64,000 nucleotides of DNA. It comes from Rapana venosa (Eukaryota > Mollusca > Gastropoda > Neogastropoda > Muricidae). A model generated the notes under the pieces. The model did no database searches. It saw only the letters and a program-made list of their open reading frames with translations, and had not been told where the DNA came from. Where the stretch lies: NCBI GenBank assembly GCA_028751875.1, contig CM054141.1, positions 67,635,351 through 67,699,350 on the forward strand, given 5' to 3'. Made by a program: the position numbers and the translations under genes. Below, piece by piece: positions 32,592 to 43,518 of this stretch (its first letter is position 1; every line of letters begins with the position of its first letter).

Positions 32592-32738
32592 CAGTAGAAA
32601 AGAATGCACACATACGTAATGCAGAAATGGATGTACACATTCATAATGCTACACACACACACACACACACATACATACACACACACGTATGCACGCACGC
32701 ACACACAGATATACACACTCACGGGCGCGCGCGCGCGC
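32536..32738. repeat. (CA)n tracts with (CG)n end
   Basis: CA repeats at 32537-32593 and 32651-32710, ending in a CG block at 32726-32738. Confidence 0.94.
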
Positions 32739-32913
32739 ATAGAGCTCTGCAAATGTTGTCCAAGGCTACATTGGTGGAAATGACTTGCATCAGTACTAGT
32801 CACTAGGGCGTTTCTCTTGCGCCCATGTAGAGAGGTTTTACATGCCTAACACACGTCGCCACAGTCCGCACACATCATCCATTCTTTGGTTTCCCTCACC
32901 CACCCAACCCCTT

Positions 32914-32956
32914 CCCTCTCTCTCTCTCTCTTTCGCCCTCTCCGAAACACTCATTT

Positions 32957-33032
<76 letters not shown>
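32914..33032. repeat. (CT)n microsatellite
   Basis: CT repeats in three blocks, the longest at 32961-33032. Confidence 0.96.
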
Positions 33033-33036
<4 letters not shown>

Positions 33037-33160
33037 CACACACACTACTTATCACTTCTTTTAAAGTTGACCAGGAAAAGTACCAGGAAAAGTGGATGGG
33101 AAAATATTATGAAAAATTCTTATGCTTCTACTCCACACAGGCTGGCTTGGCAGAAAGGAG

Positions 33161-33187
33161 ACACACACACACACACACACCACACAA

Positions 33188-33233
<46 letters not shown>

Positions 33234-33238
33234 CACAC
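33161..33238. repeat. (CA)n microsatellite
   Basis: CA tract with ACCACACAACC slips, abutting SINE B. Confidence 0.96.
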
Positions 33239-33239
33239 G

Positions 33240-33366
33240 TAGAACCATTGTGTGCCGGTGGGAACGGGTGACAAATTTACAAAATACATACACAGAGGAA
33301 CCGATGGAAAATACAACAACAAAAAACACTTGAACGCTCACTCCATTAACCCCGAAATAATAGATA
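33240..33366 (+). mobile_element. SINE B 3' part
   Basis: CCATTGTGTGCCGGTGGGAA, ACAAATTTACAAAATACATA and CTCCATTAACCCCGAAATAA match the reverse complement of 29336-29450. As at 25446, the 5' boundary is a (CA)n tract. Confidence 0.85.
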
Positions 33367-33389
33367 AGTTATGAATAAATAAAACAAAC

Positions 33390-33551
33390 ACACAAATACT
33401 ACACTACACTACACTATACTACACTACACACACACACACACACACATTCACAACCACACACACACACACACACCACCCACACACACACACACCACACACA
33501 CACACACCACACACACCCACACACCGCGCGCGCGCGCACACACACAACCAC

Positions 33552-33586
<35 letters not shown>

Positions 33587-33595
33587 ACAGCGCTT
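33390..33595. repeat. (CACTA)n then CA-rich tract
   Basis: A pentamer CACTA stretch at 33395-33427 passes into CA repeats with ACCACC and CG variants. It is the same pentamer as the long field at 62820-63535. Confidence 0.93.
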
Positions 33596-33597
33596 TG

Positions 33598-33662
33598 CAA
33601 GAACTGAACCCTGGCACCTTTCGCCTTCAAAAACCAGTGCCGTGGTGTCACCCACTAGCGGG
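33598..33662 (-). mobile_element. tRNA-like SINE head
   Basis: The complement has an A-box-like TAGTGGGTGACACCACGGC and a B box CAGGGTTCAGTTC spaced as in a tRNA, with TTTTGAAGGCG between. The rest of the element cannot be followed because CA repeats adjoin it. Confidence 0.45.
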
Positions 33663-34138
33663 TCACGACAGACACACCGCCACGAGTGGTTTTGATGTCA
33701 CAACAGTTCTTCTCTGCCCTTTGAAGGAACTCATACCGAGCATTCCTGTGTAAATGCTGCATAGCCTACCGTCGTTTTCTCTTTTGCTTTCTTTTCTTTT
33801 TTTTGTTGTGGTGTTTTTTCCCCTCAACAAAAACACTCTTGTGCTACTTTCAGTGTGAGCAGGGTGATGGGATTGTATGTCACACAGGTAAGAGTGAAGC
33901 AACGTGACGTCTTTATAGAGGGTTTTGAATGTAAGGTCAGATTTTCTTTTTGGAAGGCGGGTGGGAGAACAGAGAAGGGTGGCAAGAAGGAGGGAAAATG
34001 CATCTTTGTTATGTCTCTGTGTGTTGTGTTTTGTGTTGTAATGAATTGTATGTAGTGTACTGTACTGTTCTCTAGACCACTTTATGAAGAAGAGAGGCAG
34101 AGACAGAGACAGCGACAGAGACAGAGAGAAGGCATCTT
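33663..34138. other. Unassigned sequence
   Basis: GT-rich stretch near 34020-34060 and a GA/CAGA stretch at 34089-34128. Nothing else was recognised. Confidence 0.45.
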
Positions 34139-34285
34139 ACAGTATTGTATTGTACTTACATTAATTAATTAAACTGTATATCATAATTGCATCGATTTGT
34201 ACATCATCTCTGCAAAACATTCGGGTTACTCTGCTCGGGAAGACCATGTCGCCACAACAGCGCCACCTTTTAGGGGAGTGGGGTG
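34139..34285 (-). mobile_element. SINE A 3' part with pentamer tail
   Basis: TTGTATTGTACTTAC at 34144-34158 is the tail. The body reads CTCTGCAAAACATTCGGG, TACTCTGCTCGGGAAGACC, GTCGCCACAACAGCGCCACC, as in the copy at 62306-62445. Confidence 0.75.
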
Positions 34286-34435
34286 GGGATGGTGGGTCAT
34301 TGGTTAAAATGCTGAGCAAACTGTGTGTGTGTAAATTAATATTACCAAGCGTAAACAGCCCCAACATTGAACAATGACAACACTTAGTATCATTGCACTA
34401 TTATGCACAAGTATTGACTCTGTGTGTGTGGGATG
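34286..34435. other. Unassigned sequence
   Basis: Nothing recognised. Confidence 0.4.
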
Positions 34436-34445
34436 AGAGAGAGAA

Positions 34446-34478
<33 letters not shown>

Positions 34479-34494
34479 GAGAGAGGTGTGTGTG

Positions 34495-34536
<42 letters not shown>

Positions 34537-34573
34537 TGTGTGTGTGTGTGGTGTGTGTGTGTGTGTGTGTGGT
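34436..34573. repeat. (GA)n-(GT)n compound tract
   Basis: GA repeats to 34485, then GT with several one-base slips. Confidence 0.96.
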
Positions 34574-34879
34574 AAGTGCAGGCGCGTATCTAACTATCAA
34601 AGTCTCCCTTAATCTCATAATTGTTACTGTCCTCGCAAAATTCCACCAGATAACCTCAATTCAGACAAAATCTCTTATTACGTTGTCAACCCAAACCAAA
34701 CCCCGTTCTTCCTGCTTGTTTAGCGTGATAAAATCTTACATTGTCTTAACTCTCTACTCTGGTCTTGTTTCCAAATACGTAAAAATATAAAGTCACCAAA
34801 ATCATTCCTCTCTGCAGGAAAGCATTCATGACTCACACACAGTACAGCAGTCAGACGACTATAGTTAGCAAGTCAGTCA

Positions 34880-35110
34880 ACATTGACATGCCTGGCTTAT
34901 CGGCCGACCCTCCTGTCTCAGCAGTATCAAACTTTTGGTCAGTTGTTCCATGATACAGCCCACCATTGGCAAGTTGTTGGCTTCAAACTTCAGCGACAAC
35001 ATCTCCACTCGGATTCCTGGGTAGCCCAGTGTCAACATTCAAAACTTTGAAATATCCCAGTGAGTCACGAAAATAGCCGTGTTAAGGTCAGCCCTGACCT
35101 TGACAGCATT
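34880..35110 (+). repeat. Dispersed repeat X, copy 1
   Basis: TCGGATTCCTGGGTAGCCCA, GAGTCACGAAAAT and CTGACCTTGACAGCATTCC recur in similar order at 36690-36960. The family is unknown. Confidence 0.45.
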
Positions 35111-35465
35111 CCTTTCAGTTCCGAGGGGAAAAGAGAGAAAACAAAAAAGAAAGGAAAGAAAAATCCAGAGTCCATTTCTGACGATGTTGGCAGCTCATGA
35201 AGGCTTGAGCAGGCTGGGTGAAACATGCACAGAGGATGTGAGGGGCTGTGCTGTAGTGGTGGGGGTCAGGGCTTCCTTCCCTTCCTCACTCACGCTGGGT
35301 CTCTGTGTGGACTCTGTGCTTCTGTGGGAGGACTGAGGCACAAGAGGCTGGCACAACGTCACACAGCTAGCTGTCCCTGTGTGGTCAAGGTCCTGCTGGT
35401 TGTTTTCGTCATCATGACGCCTTCCACTGACGTCACGTCCTCTGTGACCTAGAGAGGGGTGACCT
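35111..35465. other. Unassigned sequence before the 35-bp array
   Basis: The minus strand is open for over 100 codons into the array (Ser/Thr-rich, ending SLLKPS and a stop). The peptide is not recognised. The last 75 bp belong to the dispersed repeat from which the array grew. Confidence 0.4.
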
Positions 35466-35467
35466 CT

Positions 35468-36264
35468 CTCGGGTTCAATTTGCCCAAGACACACTGCATG
35501 CCTGGTCAATTCAGTGTGCACAGTGCCCCATCTTGCCTGACCAATTGAGTGTGCACAGTGCCCCATCTTGCCTGATCAATTCAGTGTGCACAGTGCCCCA
35601 TCTTGCCTGATCAATTGAGTGTGCACAGTGCCCCATCTTGCCTGATCAATTGAGTGTGCACAGTGCCCCATCTTGCCTGATCAATTGAGTGTGCACAGTG
35701 CCCCATCTTGCCTGATCAATTCAGTGTGCACAGTGCCCCATCTTGCCTGATCAATTGAGTGTGCACAGTGCCCCATCTTGCCTGATCAATTGAGTGTGCA
35801 CAGTGCCCCATCTTGCCTGATCAATTGAGTGTGCACAGTGCCCCATCTTGCCTGATCAATTGAGTGTGCACAGTGCCCCATCTTGCCTGATCAATTGAGT
35901 GTGCACAGTGCCCCATCTTGCCTGATCAATTGAGTGTGCACAGTGCCCCATCTTGCCTGATCAATTCAGTGTGCACAGTGCCCCATCTTGCCTGATCAAT
36001 TCAGTGTGCACAGTGCCCCATCTTGCCTGATCAATTGAGTGTGCACAGTGCCCCATCTTGCCTGATCAATTCAGTGTGCACAGTGCCCCATCTTGCCTGA
36101 TCAATTCAGTGTGCACAGTGCCCCATCTTGCCTGATCAATTCAGTGTGCACAGTGCCCCATCTTGCCTGATCAATTGAGTGTGCACAGTGCCCCATCTTG
36201 CCTGATCAATTCAGTGTGCACAGTGCCCCATCTTGCCTGATCAATTCAGTGTGCACAGTGCCAA
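35468..36264 (+). repeat. 35-bp minisatellite, 22 units
   Basis: The unit contains AGTGTGCACAGTGCCCCATC and TTGCCTGATCAATT. I count 22 units of exactly 35 bp. They are almost identical except for one site that is either C (TTCAGTG) or G (TTGAGTG). Each unit holds two short palindromes, TGTGCACA and TGATCA. The left flank GGTTCAATTTGCCCAA and right flank ACTCCTCAAGGA match the unexpanded relative at 39350-39450. Confidence 0.97.
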
Positions 36265-36689
36265 TATAACTCCTCAAGGAATGGAGGGAGAAGTCCAGAA
36301 GTCAAATCCACAGATATATTTACGCGGCAACAGAAACTAAAGGAGAGGCAGCGTAACAGACATGCTGAAAACAGGACTGCACGGTGACGAAAAATGGACA
36401 GACGTGACTTGAGACCTATAATGACAAAACTGTCAACGTACGCTAAATATTGCAATAAAACTGAAACTTGGCCTACAATTTCCTTCCAATGACTATCTCT
36501 TACATGGTCAAGAGAGGTATGGGTCGTGGTGCATAAAACAAACATGCACCTTACATGCATGCCCCCCCTCCCCCCAAGGGGAAAATTATCGCTTTCCTTA
36601 CAACCACTCCACATGATCTCAGCATTCCACCCTGCTCCCTGTATTTCACCACAGGCAGGCTGGACGCACTGCACAAGGTAAGGAGAGGG
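36265..36689. other. Unassigned sequence
   Basis: The first 40 bp match the right flank of the unexpanded repeat at 39400-39440. No exon or family was recognised in the rest. Confidence 0.45.
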
Positions 36690-36960
36690 CTATAATTAGG
36701 GGTCAATATTTGCACACCTGTCCGTCTTATCATCAGCTGGGCCTGTGTTCACGCTATCAAACCTTGCTTCGTTTTCCAGAACAGGGCCGATCACAGGCAT
36801 GTTGTTGAACCAACACCACTCTGTACACACTCAGACAGATTCCTGGGTAGGCAGGTGAGAAAGAACATGGAATGCCAATCATCCTGGTGACATCACGAAC
36901 AAAATTGTTTCAAAAAATCAGCATTGGCCTTGACACCATTCTGTCTGCATTCCCTAAAGT
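36690..36960 (+). repeat. Dispersed repeat X, copy 2
   Basis: CAGATTCCTGGGTAGGCAG, GTGACATCACGAAC and GGCCTTGACACCATTCTG match the copy at 34880-35110 in the same orientation. The two copies bracket the 35-bp array. Confidence 0.45.
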
Positions 36961-36962
36961 AA

Positions 36963-37255
36963 AAAAGGTAACGGTGCTCCCATACATAACCAGGGCGGTT
37001 GATGGGGAGCGAGATGTCAGAGACCTCAGCTTCTCCAGGGGCCAACATATTGAGGTCGGCGCCGATCTCCTCTCTCTCGCTGCTTTACCTTCCCTGACCC
37101 TAAAGAGGCAGGTACCCATTTACAGCTGGGGGAAACTGTACTGAAGTCAAGGCGAGCAGCTGGTCATTCATCCACAAAGTAGCCACACTCAATGCTGCTT
37201 AAGCTTAGCTTGAGGAAAGTTAGAGCTCTGACCACTGAGATATCCCGTCTCCTAA
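36963..37255 (-). mobile_element. SINE C, near full length
   Basis: GTCAGAGACCTCAGCTTCTC, CATATTGAGGTCGGCGCC, CTGCTTTACCTTCCCTGACC and CAGCTGGGGGAAACTGTACTG lie in the order seen at 17464-17724. The complement of 37150-37210 is the 5S-like part (AAGCAGCATTGAGTGTGGC, then GTGGATGAATGACC), and the right end is the tRNA-like D arm. Confidence 0.87.
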
Positions 37256-37280
37256 GGAGATGAGAGAAAAACAAAGAGAG

Positions 37281-37290
37281 ATATAGATAA

Positions 37291-37335
<45 letters not shown>

Positions 37336-37408
37336 CAGACAGATACAGATAGATAGATAGATAGATAAGATGATAGATAGATAGACAGACAGACAGACAG
37401 ATAGATAA

Positions 37409-37456
<48 letters not shown>

Positions 37457-37530
37457 GATAGATAGATAGATAGAGAGAGAGAGACAGACAGACAGAGTCA
37501 GACAGACAGGGAGGGAGAGATAGAAGTCTT
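37281..37530. repeat. (GATA)n microsatellite
   Basis: About 200 bp of GATA with GACA and GAGA blocks. It begins directly at the 5' end of the SINE C copy. Confidence 0.96.
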
Positions 37531-38045
37531 TTGAAGCTTTTCATCTCTGTAAACTCTACTTTAAAAACAACAACAACAACAAAAACCAATGATCCCTCAG
37601 AGTTCCATTACATCCTGCAAGTGTGGAGCATCAACCTACAGAAAGAAGCCTGACTGCTGCCCTAAAGAAATCCACACCATAGGCAAAACAAACCGTTACC
37701 TCCACGTTACTGAATATCCTCCTGATTTACACACTCAAAATCTCATAATAAAATCAGTCTACACCTGACGATTCAAGTCCACGCTGCCTGGCACATAAAG
37801 CAAGGAGGCCATGTGCACACTGCTGCTGACCTCCAAGGTAAGCAGCGAGCATGTTATGTAGGTAAAAAAGGCAAGCTGTCAATAGATGATGGGCCGCCCT
37901 CTATTCAGCTCTCAGATATGTGGGGACTTTGCAACAACAAAAAAGTTAAAGACACGGTTGAGGTGAGGCAAGTCAAAAGCAAGGGTGTATGTCATTCACC
38001 CCTGTACTGGCACTCCCTGCCTGCCTGCTCCAAAATTTGTGGGCA
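37531..38045. other. Unassigned sequence
   Basis: CTCCAAG/GTAAGC near 37829 is a fair plus-strand donor, but no partner or recognisable peptide was found. Confidence 0.35.
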
Positions 38046-38047
38046 GA

Positions 38048-38074
38048 TTGTGTGTGTGTGTGTGTGTGTGTGTG

Positions 38075-38129
<55 letters not shown>

Positions 38130-38136
38130 GTGTGTG
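38048..38136. repeat. (GT)n microsatellite
   Basis: GT tract with two TTG slips. Confidence 0.97.
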
Positions 38137-38249
38137 GAAGTAGTGAATGAATGTAAGGTTAGAATGAAGAATATTTACTATGTCTCTTACACACCTAGGC
38201 TATATCTATAGGGTCTGTTTCTTGTGTCGTGTTGATTAAAATGCCCATG

Positions 38250-38251
<2 letters not shown>

Positions 38252-38306
<55 letters not shown>
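38252..38306. repeat. (CA)n microsatellite
   Basis: Pure CA tract. Confidence 0.97.
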
Positions 38307-38308
<2 letters not shown>

Positions 38309-38761
38309 TTCATCTGATCTGCAGCTCCTCAAGTCTTTAACAAAACCTTGTCACACATAGAGGTAAGGAGGAGATACTATAAAGAAAAAAAAAAAGAGAT
38401 CACTATCAGACCACAGCACAACTACGAGGCAAGAACCTCCGACTTTTTTTTTCCTTCGTTTTTTGGCATGACAATAAGGAGGAAGACACAGCCCCCATAA
38501 TTATGGCCTCCGTGGTTTGCCAGGCTATTAATACCAAGACTCGTTTGAAGGAGGACGATTATAATGATAATAAAATGAGAACAGGGATAAGACACGAACA
38601 TGACGTTTTATTTTGAAATAATGATATCATGGGATCAGCCACGTTTGATAGTAAACAACACCCTTACATTGGCATCGGCAAATCTGGCAGCATTCGACAG
38701 TGTGACTCCAGTATTGACTACAGAACTCTCCCTGTGGACACTCTGGTGTCCGAGCAAAACA
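38307..38761. other. Unassigned sequence
   Basis: Nothing recognised. Confidence 0.4.
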
Positions 38762-38939
38762 GGGCGGGGGAGAGGAATATTTGAATCAGTTTTCTTTTTA
38801 TCATTTTTAAACCTTGTTGAAATTCATTAGGGAGGGCAATGTAGCCGCTTGGGCGGGGGAGAGGTTTCTTTTAATCAGTTTTCATTTCTTTAAACCTTGT
38901 TGACATTCATCAGAGTGGGCAAAGCAGCCTACTGGTCGG
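38762..38939 (+). repeat. 89-bp direct duplication
   Basis: GGGCGGGGGAGAGG starts units at 38762 and 38851. Both contain AATCAGTTTTC and TAAACCTTGTTGA and end in GGGCAA-GCAGCC-like sequence. A third, weaker start (GGTCGGGGCAGG) follows. Confidence 0.85.
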
Positions 38940-39135
38940 GGCAGGTCTATAACAATAGTCAGTGAAAGCACACACTGTAGTTTCCGCACAAGCATCTGCT
39001 TGCAGGGCGGGGCTTTTCCTCTAATTTACCATCATACCGACTTCATTTTCCTGAAAATCATTCAGAAAGGTGATACAGTGAAGCCCTGTGTGCAAACACA
39101 CACATGTATGTTGTGTATAAACTAAAGCTCCGCGT
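38940..39135. other. Unassigned sequence
   Basis: Nothing recognised. Confidence 0.4.
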
Positions 39136-39137
39136 GC

Positions 39138-39139
39138 AT

Positions 39140-39184
<45 letters not shown>

Positions 39185-39221
39185 CACACGCACGCACGCG
39201 CACACACACACACACACACAT
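39138..39221. repeat. (CA)n with (CGCA) variants
   Basis: CA tract broken by GCACGC. Confidence 0.95.
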
Positions 39222-39342
39222 ATCTTGAGTACACTGAAAAAATCCTATCACCTTTTGCAATAAGCAGATCAGTCAATGCCAGTGGCATGGAGGACGTGAA
39301 CATAACCACATCCACCTTACAACCTGCAGAGGGATGGTCTCC

Positions 39343-39450
39343 ACCAGGTTCAACTTGCCCAAAATACTATGTGTGAAGCAATCACTGCAGTGTTCCAATG
39401 ACTCCTTAAGGAGTTACAGGAGGAGAAGTCACATCGTGTCTGAATTCAGC
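39343..39450 (+). repeat. Unexpanded relative of the 35-bp array
   Basis: AGGTTCAACTTGCCCAAAAT, then a single diverged unit (CACTGCAGTGTTCC), then ACTCCTTAAGGAGTTACAGG and GGAGAAGTC. The same flanks surround the 22-unit array at 35468-36264. Confidence 0.7.
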
Positions 39451-40490
39451 ACTCCTGAAAGAACACCCCTTCAGACAAAGGACAGCTCTGCGTAGAAACT
39501 TGAACTGGGAGGTATATCCCTTTATTCTGCTCTATCTCCCAAGGTATCTCCATCCATTCAATTTGCTTACACAGAAACGTCAGGCCCAAGTGTCACAACC
39601 GTTCCGCCCACAGCAATTTCACCCCGTGTCCTGTTTCTCAGTTTACATCCCATCGGAATTGGGATGAAGACATAGGTGAAAAGGGAGGACACGTAAAGCT
39701 AGCCACACACCATCCTTGTCCACCTGGAGACTCAGAAGGTTCGCTCCAACGTTGGACATGTGAGTGTGAAATGGACAAACTGCCATAGACCATGTTGGAA
39801 AGACGTGTGCTATATTTGAATCCCGTTGCTAGTTCTGAGGCTTCAATCACAGACATATTGCACACACACTTGTGCATGTTGAAAAGGCGTGGGATTCAAG
39901 GCGAGTCCTGATTCACGGTATATTCCAATCAGTTGGGTTCAGTGTGATTCCCTGGACCGTCTGGGACGTATCTAACAAACAGACAATCCGACTACAATCT
40001 CTTTCAACCTCTTCTCCCAATCCATTTTGGTCCGAGGAGGGGGATGGTGGCTTGTCTGTAGCTTCTTTAGTTGTGATCATTTTTAAAAGCCTCACATTCA
40101 CCAACAGCTACTTCCCAGTCAAAGTTGCAGAGATGTTGTCACCATGTGATGAACGACAGAAACCTCTCGAACAGAACATCTGAGTAAAGCTACAGAATAA
40201 TGTTCAGACACAAATGTCAGAAGTATGGTTTCCATCAAATGGTCACCATTTCTTTGCACACTAAATCCAGTCCTTCTTAATCGCTAAAACACATTCAGGG
40301 AACAAATAAAGCCATTCCTGCCTGTAGATAAAAAGAAGAAGAAAAAATAAGAACCAACTTTTGAGTGAAAGGTAAAGAAATGCTGCCGTGAAAAATGTGA
40401 GAAAAAAAAAGACTTTAGACCAAGAATGCTATCACGATGTGAATGAAGTAAGTGAACTAATAAAACTGCTTATCTAAAAACAAAAATGAC
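39451..40490. other. Unassigned sequence
   Basis: Several 60-100-codon open frames exist on both strands. None has a recognised motif. Confidence 0.4.
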
Positions 40491-40491
40491 T

Positions 40492-40493
<2 letters not shown>

Positions 40494-40541
<48 letters not shown>
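40494..40541. repeat. (CT)n microsatellite
   Basis: Pure CT tract, then CACT repeats. Confidence 0.97.
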
Positions 40542-40545
<4 letters not shown>

Positions 40546-40882
40546 ACTCACTAAAGCTCCCACTCCCATTTTGCACAGCTCATTTTGCAAGTCATGGATT
40601 GTGCAAGTTACACTTCTGTCAGACAACGTGGAAGAAAAGGGAATATCCACAGAACGGGAAATATCCATCAACCCATTGGTGTGAGCAGTCCCTTTCCACA
40701 CACCCCCCTCTCCCGCCCTTTATATTCTTTTTTCTTCTTTTGTTGCTTGTTTAAGCACGTGATCACTGTCCTCAGGGCCCATCTGTCACCACAGGCAGGG
40801 AAGGCAGGGGGTCGGGTCAGAGGTCATGACCTGATGAGCAGGGTTGTGGCATAGAATATGTGTCAGGATCCCTTTTCATACC
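40542..40882. other. Unassigned sequence
   Basis: Nothing recognised. Confidence 0.4.
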
Positions 40883-40917
40883 CCACACACACACACACCT
40901 ATTTCCTGCCCCTCCTC

Positions 40918-40957
<40 letters not shown>
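40883..40957 (+). repeat. (CA)n and poly-C (about 38)
   Basis: A short CA tract and, after CCTCCTCTC, one of the longest C runs of the window. Confidence 0.95.
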
Positions 40958-41020
40958 ATCTTCCTGGTGTCTGGATTACCAGTGTAGATAGATTAGGATC
41001 AGGGTGTAAAGTACACATCT

Positions 41021-41278
41021 GTGATAACTATGATACAGGGAAACACAATGGCATACACCCTGTGTGATCGTTGTGATAATTATGGTATTGAAAACACAAC
41101 AGGTCCACACTCTATGTGATGGCTGTGATAACTATGATAAGGGAAACACAATAGGGCACACCCTGTGTAATTGTTGAGATAATTCTGTGATACTGAAAAC
41201 ACAAGGAGCACGCCCTGTGTGATCACTGTGATAACTATGATATTAAAAACAGCAAAATACACCCTGTGTGTTTGTAAT
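41021..41278 (+). repeat. 52-bp minisatellite, five units
   Basis: GTGATAACTATGATA-like starts at 41021, 41073, 41125, 41176 and 41228. Each unit carries GAAAACACAA and CACCCTGTGTG. The units are diverged, so the array is old. Confidence 0.9.
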
Positions 41279-41522
41279 GTTAGTTTTTGTTCTTCTTAGG
41301 CTTTTGGGGTTGCCGGATTTCCATTTCTTTATTGTTGTGGTTGTTTTTAAACTGCTTGCACCAGACTTATCCATTGGCAGTGCTCTTTTCTGGTCTTGTG
41401 GAAGCTGGCTGGGTGGTTTCTTTCTGTAGTAAGTATCTGTGAAGCGTGATATATAACATCCATACATTCAGTATGAGGTCCAACACTTTTGCTGATTTTT
41501 GTTGTGTTAGCTGATAACATTC

Positions 41523-41526
<4 letters not shown>
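41279..41526. other. Unassigned sequence
   Basis: Nothing recognised. Confidence 0.4.

Positions 41527-41597
<71 letters not shown>
41527..41597. repeat. (CA)n microsatellite
   Basis: About 70 bp of pure CA. Confidence 0.97.
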
Positions 41598-41739
41598 CAG
41601 CCTCACAAAAAAGACTAGAAATGCATACAGAAAGTAGTCCTTAGGAGGCAAAGGCAACATGTTTCATCAGAGACAGACAGACACTGAAACTTCACACCAC
41701 TCTAGTGACATAACAAGAGTTCCAGCTTACAGTAGGCCT

Positions 41740-41969
41740 AATCCTCCCTCCTCCCCTCCCTCCCTCCTACCCATTTGCATCCCCCCCCCCCGCCCCTCCC
41801 CTGGGCACTCCCTGACCCATCCATAACCTTGATCCACTCCACAAATCTTCACACACATAACAGACAAAAACGAAAAGAGGAGGTGGGGAGAGAGAGAGAA
41901 AGAGAGGGAGAGAGAGAGGGGGGAGGGAAGAGAGAGGGGGGGGGGGGAAGAGAGAAAAAGAAGAGAGAG

Positions 41970-42026
<57 letters not shown>

Positions 42027-42056
42027 GAGTGAGAGGAAGAGGGAGAGAGAGAGAGT
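41740..42056. repeat. C-rich stretch and (GA)n
   Basis: CCCTCC-rich sequence with a C run near 41780, then GA repeats with G runs from 41880 to 42056. Confidence 0.93.
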
Positions 42057-42668
42057 ACAAAAGCCACAGAAACCGGAGAGACACTAAAAATGATAATAAT
42101 CAAATCTTCCTCTCGAACAAAAAGGTTGCTAAAAAAACAAAACAAACAACAATAACAAAAAAAAGAGATCTACAGACCATGAAAATACCGTTTCTACCCC
42201 CTCTCTTTCTTTCTTCTTCTAGGCAATAAATGCTAAACTGCCAATTTTAAAGCCTTTATCCTCTCTTCTTTCTCATTCATCCGTCCTCCCTCTATGTCCC
42301 CAACCACGCCCTTCCGACCATCACCTCTTTCCGGATCGTCACACAGAGTGCATATGAGGGGAAGAAGGGGACGCGTGTGATGTCCTTAAATCTTTTTCTG
42401 TTTGGGTGGGGGGGTTTTTTTGTGCTTTTTTGTGGCTGCAAGCCTGACCCAAACGTACTTGAACATCGTTTTTAAACTGCTTAGCGATGCTAACTCGACA
42501 TCAAAACACGACCCAACTTCATGGTTATTTTGGGGGGTCGTGTTTTCATGCGGGTTGATAGAAAACAATCTGCTAAATTAATAGAATTTATTTTTTTGAT
42601 GGCATCAGTCGAGACTGCAACGTAAAACAAGTAATCGCTAACTTTCCCCGGGACTTGGGACCCGGAAC
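42057..42668. other. Unassigned sequence
   Basis: A-rich at 42120-42165; otherwise nothing recognised. Confidence 0.4.
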
Positions 42669-42669
42669 A

Positions 42670-42711
42670 CCGCACACCCCCCCCACCCCCCCCCCCCCCC
42701 CCCCCCCCACC
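42670..42711 (+). repeat. C-rich homopolymer tract
   Basis: C runs with two interruptions over about 40 bp. Confidence 0.9.
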
Positions 42712-42816
42712 ACCCTTCACACATAACACAACACTCGCCCTGTTGTTTTACCCGATTCACACGCTCACAAAGACTAACAGCAATCATCAGATTTAAAAAA
42801 TCGTTTGTCTTAGCAC

Positions 42817-42945
42817 TGACAGCCTGTAGCATTGGCAGCCTGTTGCACTGACAGTCTGTAGCATTGGCAGTCTGTAGCACTGACAGTCCTGTAGCATTGG
42901 CAGCCTGTAGCATTGGCAGCCTGTAGCCTGTAGCATTGGCAGCCC
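42817..42945 (+). repeat. 16-bp minisatellite, about eight units
   Basis: AGCCTGTAGCATTGGC alternates with the variant AGTCTGTAGCACTGAC. Confidence 0.92.
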
Positions 42946-43423
42946 ACCTAGTGAAGGAAAGGTGAAGGTAAAGTTTGCACAGGAAAGTTTCCAGACCCCC
43001 AGAGAAGAGTTCTTCTCTCCGTGGAGCCTGTGACTACTTTAGGACAGTCACCACTTTACGACACCAGAGACGTGCTGTCCCATGGCAGTGAAATAATAGT
43101 ACACACAGAACAGAACAGAACAGAACAGAAACCCCATCCTCCATAGAGGCTGGCTGGTTGGCTGGTTGGCTGGTTGGCTGGCTGGCAGATCGGCCAAGCA
43201 GAGATGTCATGGACACACAGTTCTGGGGGGCTAATCCCAGGTGTCAGATGTCCCGCTGTCCCTGTTCTTGATCTACTTTTTCATCACTTTTTCCCCCTTT
43301 GGGTTAGAGGGAGAAGGGGTAGGGTAGGGGAGGAAAATCCTAGGTTTTTTTGTAATGTCAAGTCGCGTGTGCGCGTTTATATACAAGCTAACAGGCGTGG
43401 ACAGGTACACACAGAAACTAACC
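42946..43423. other. Unassigned sequence with GGCT/GGTT repeat
   Basis: (GGCTGGTT)n at 43148-43186. The rest is unassigned. Confidence 0.5.
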
Positions 43424-43441
43424 CCCCCCCCTATCTCCCCC

Positions 43442-43502
<61 letters not shown>
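43424..43502. repeat. C run and (CA)n just inside the putative intron
   Basis: It starts about 17 bases past the donor of the putative exon 1 in minus-strand sense. Confidence 0.95.
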
Positions 43503-43505
<3 letters not shown>

Positions 43506-43518
43506 ACGAAGAACTCAC

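Noticed and set aside
35195..35566. Minus-strand 123-codon frame with a GTGAGT inside
   Set aside because: Half of it lies in the 35-bp array and its flanking dispersed repeat, and no motif was recognised.
35468..36264. CRISPR-like look of regular 35-bp repeats
   Set aside because: The units are directly adjacent with no spacers, no cas genes are present, and the sequence is animal. It is a minisatellite.
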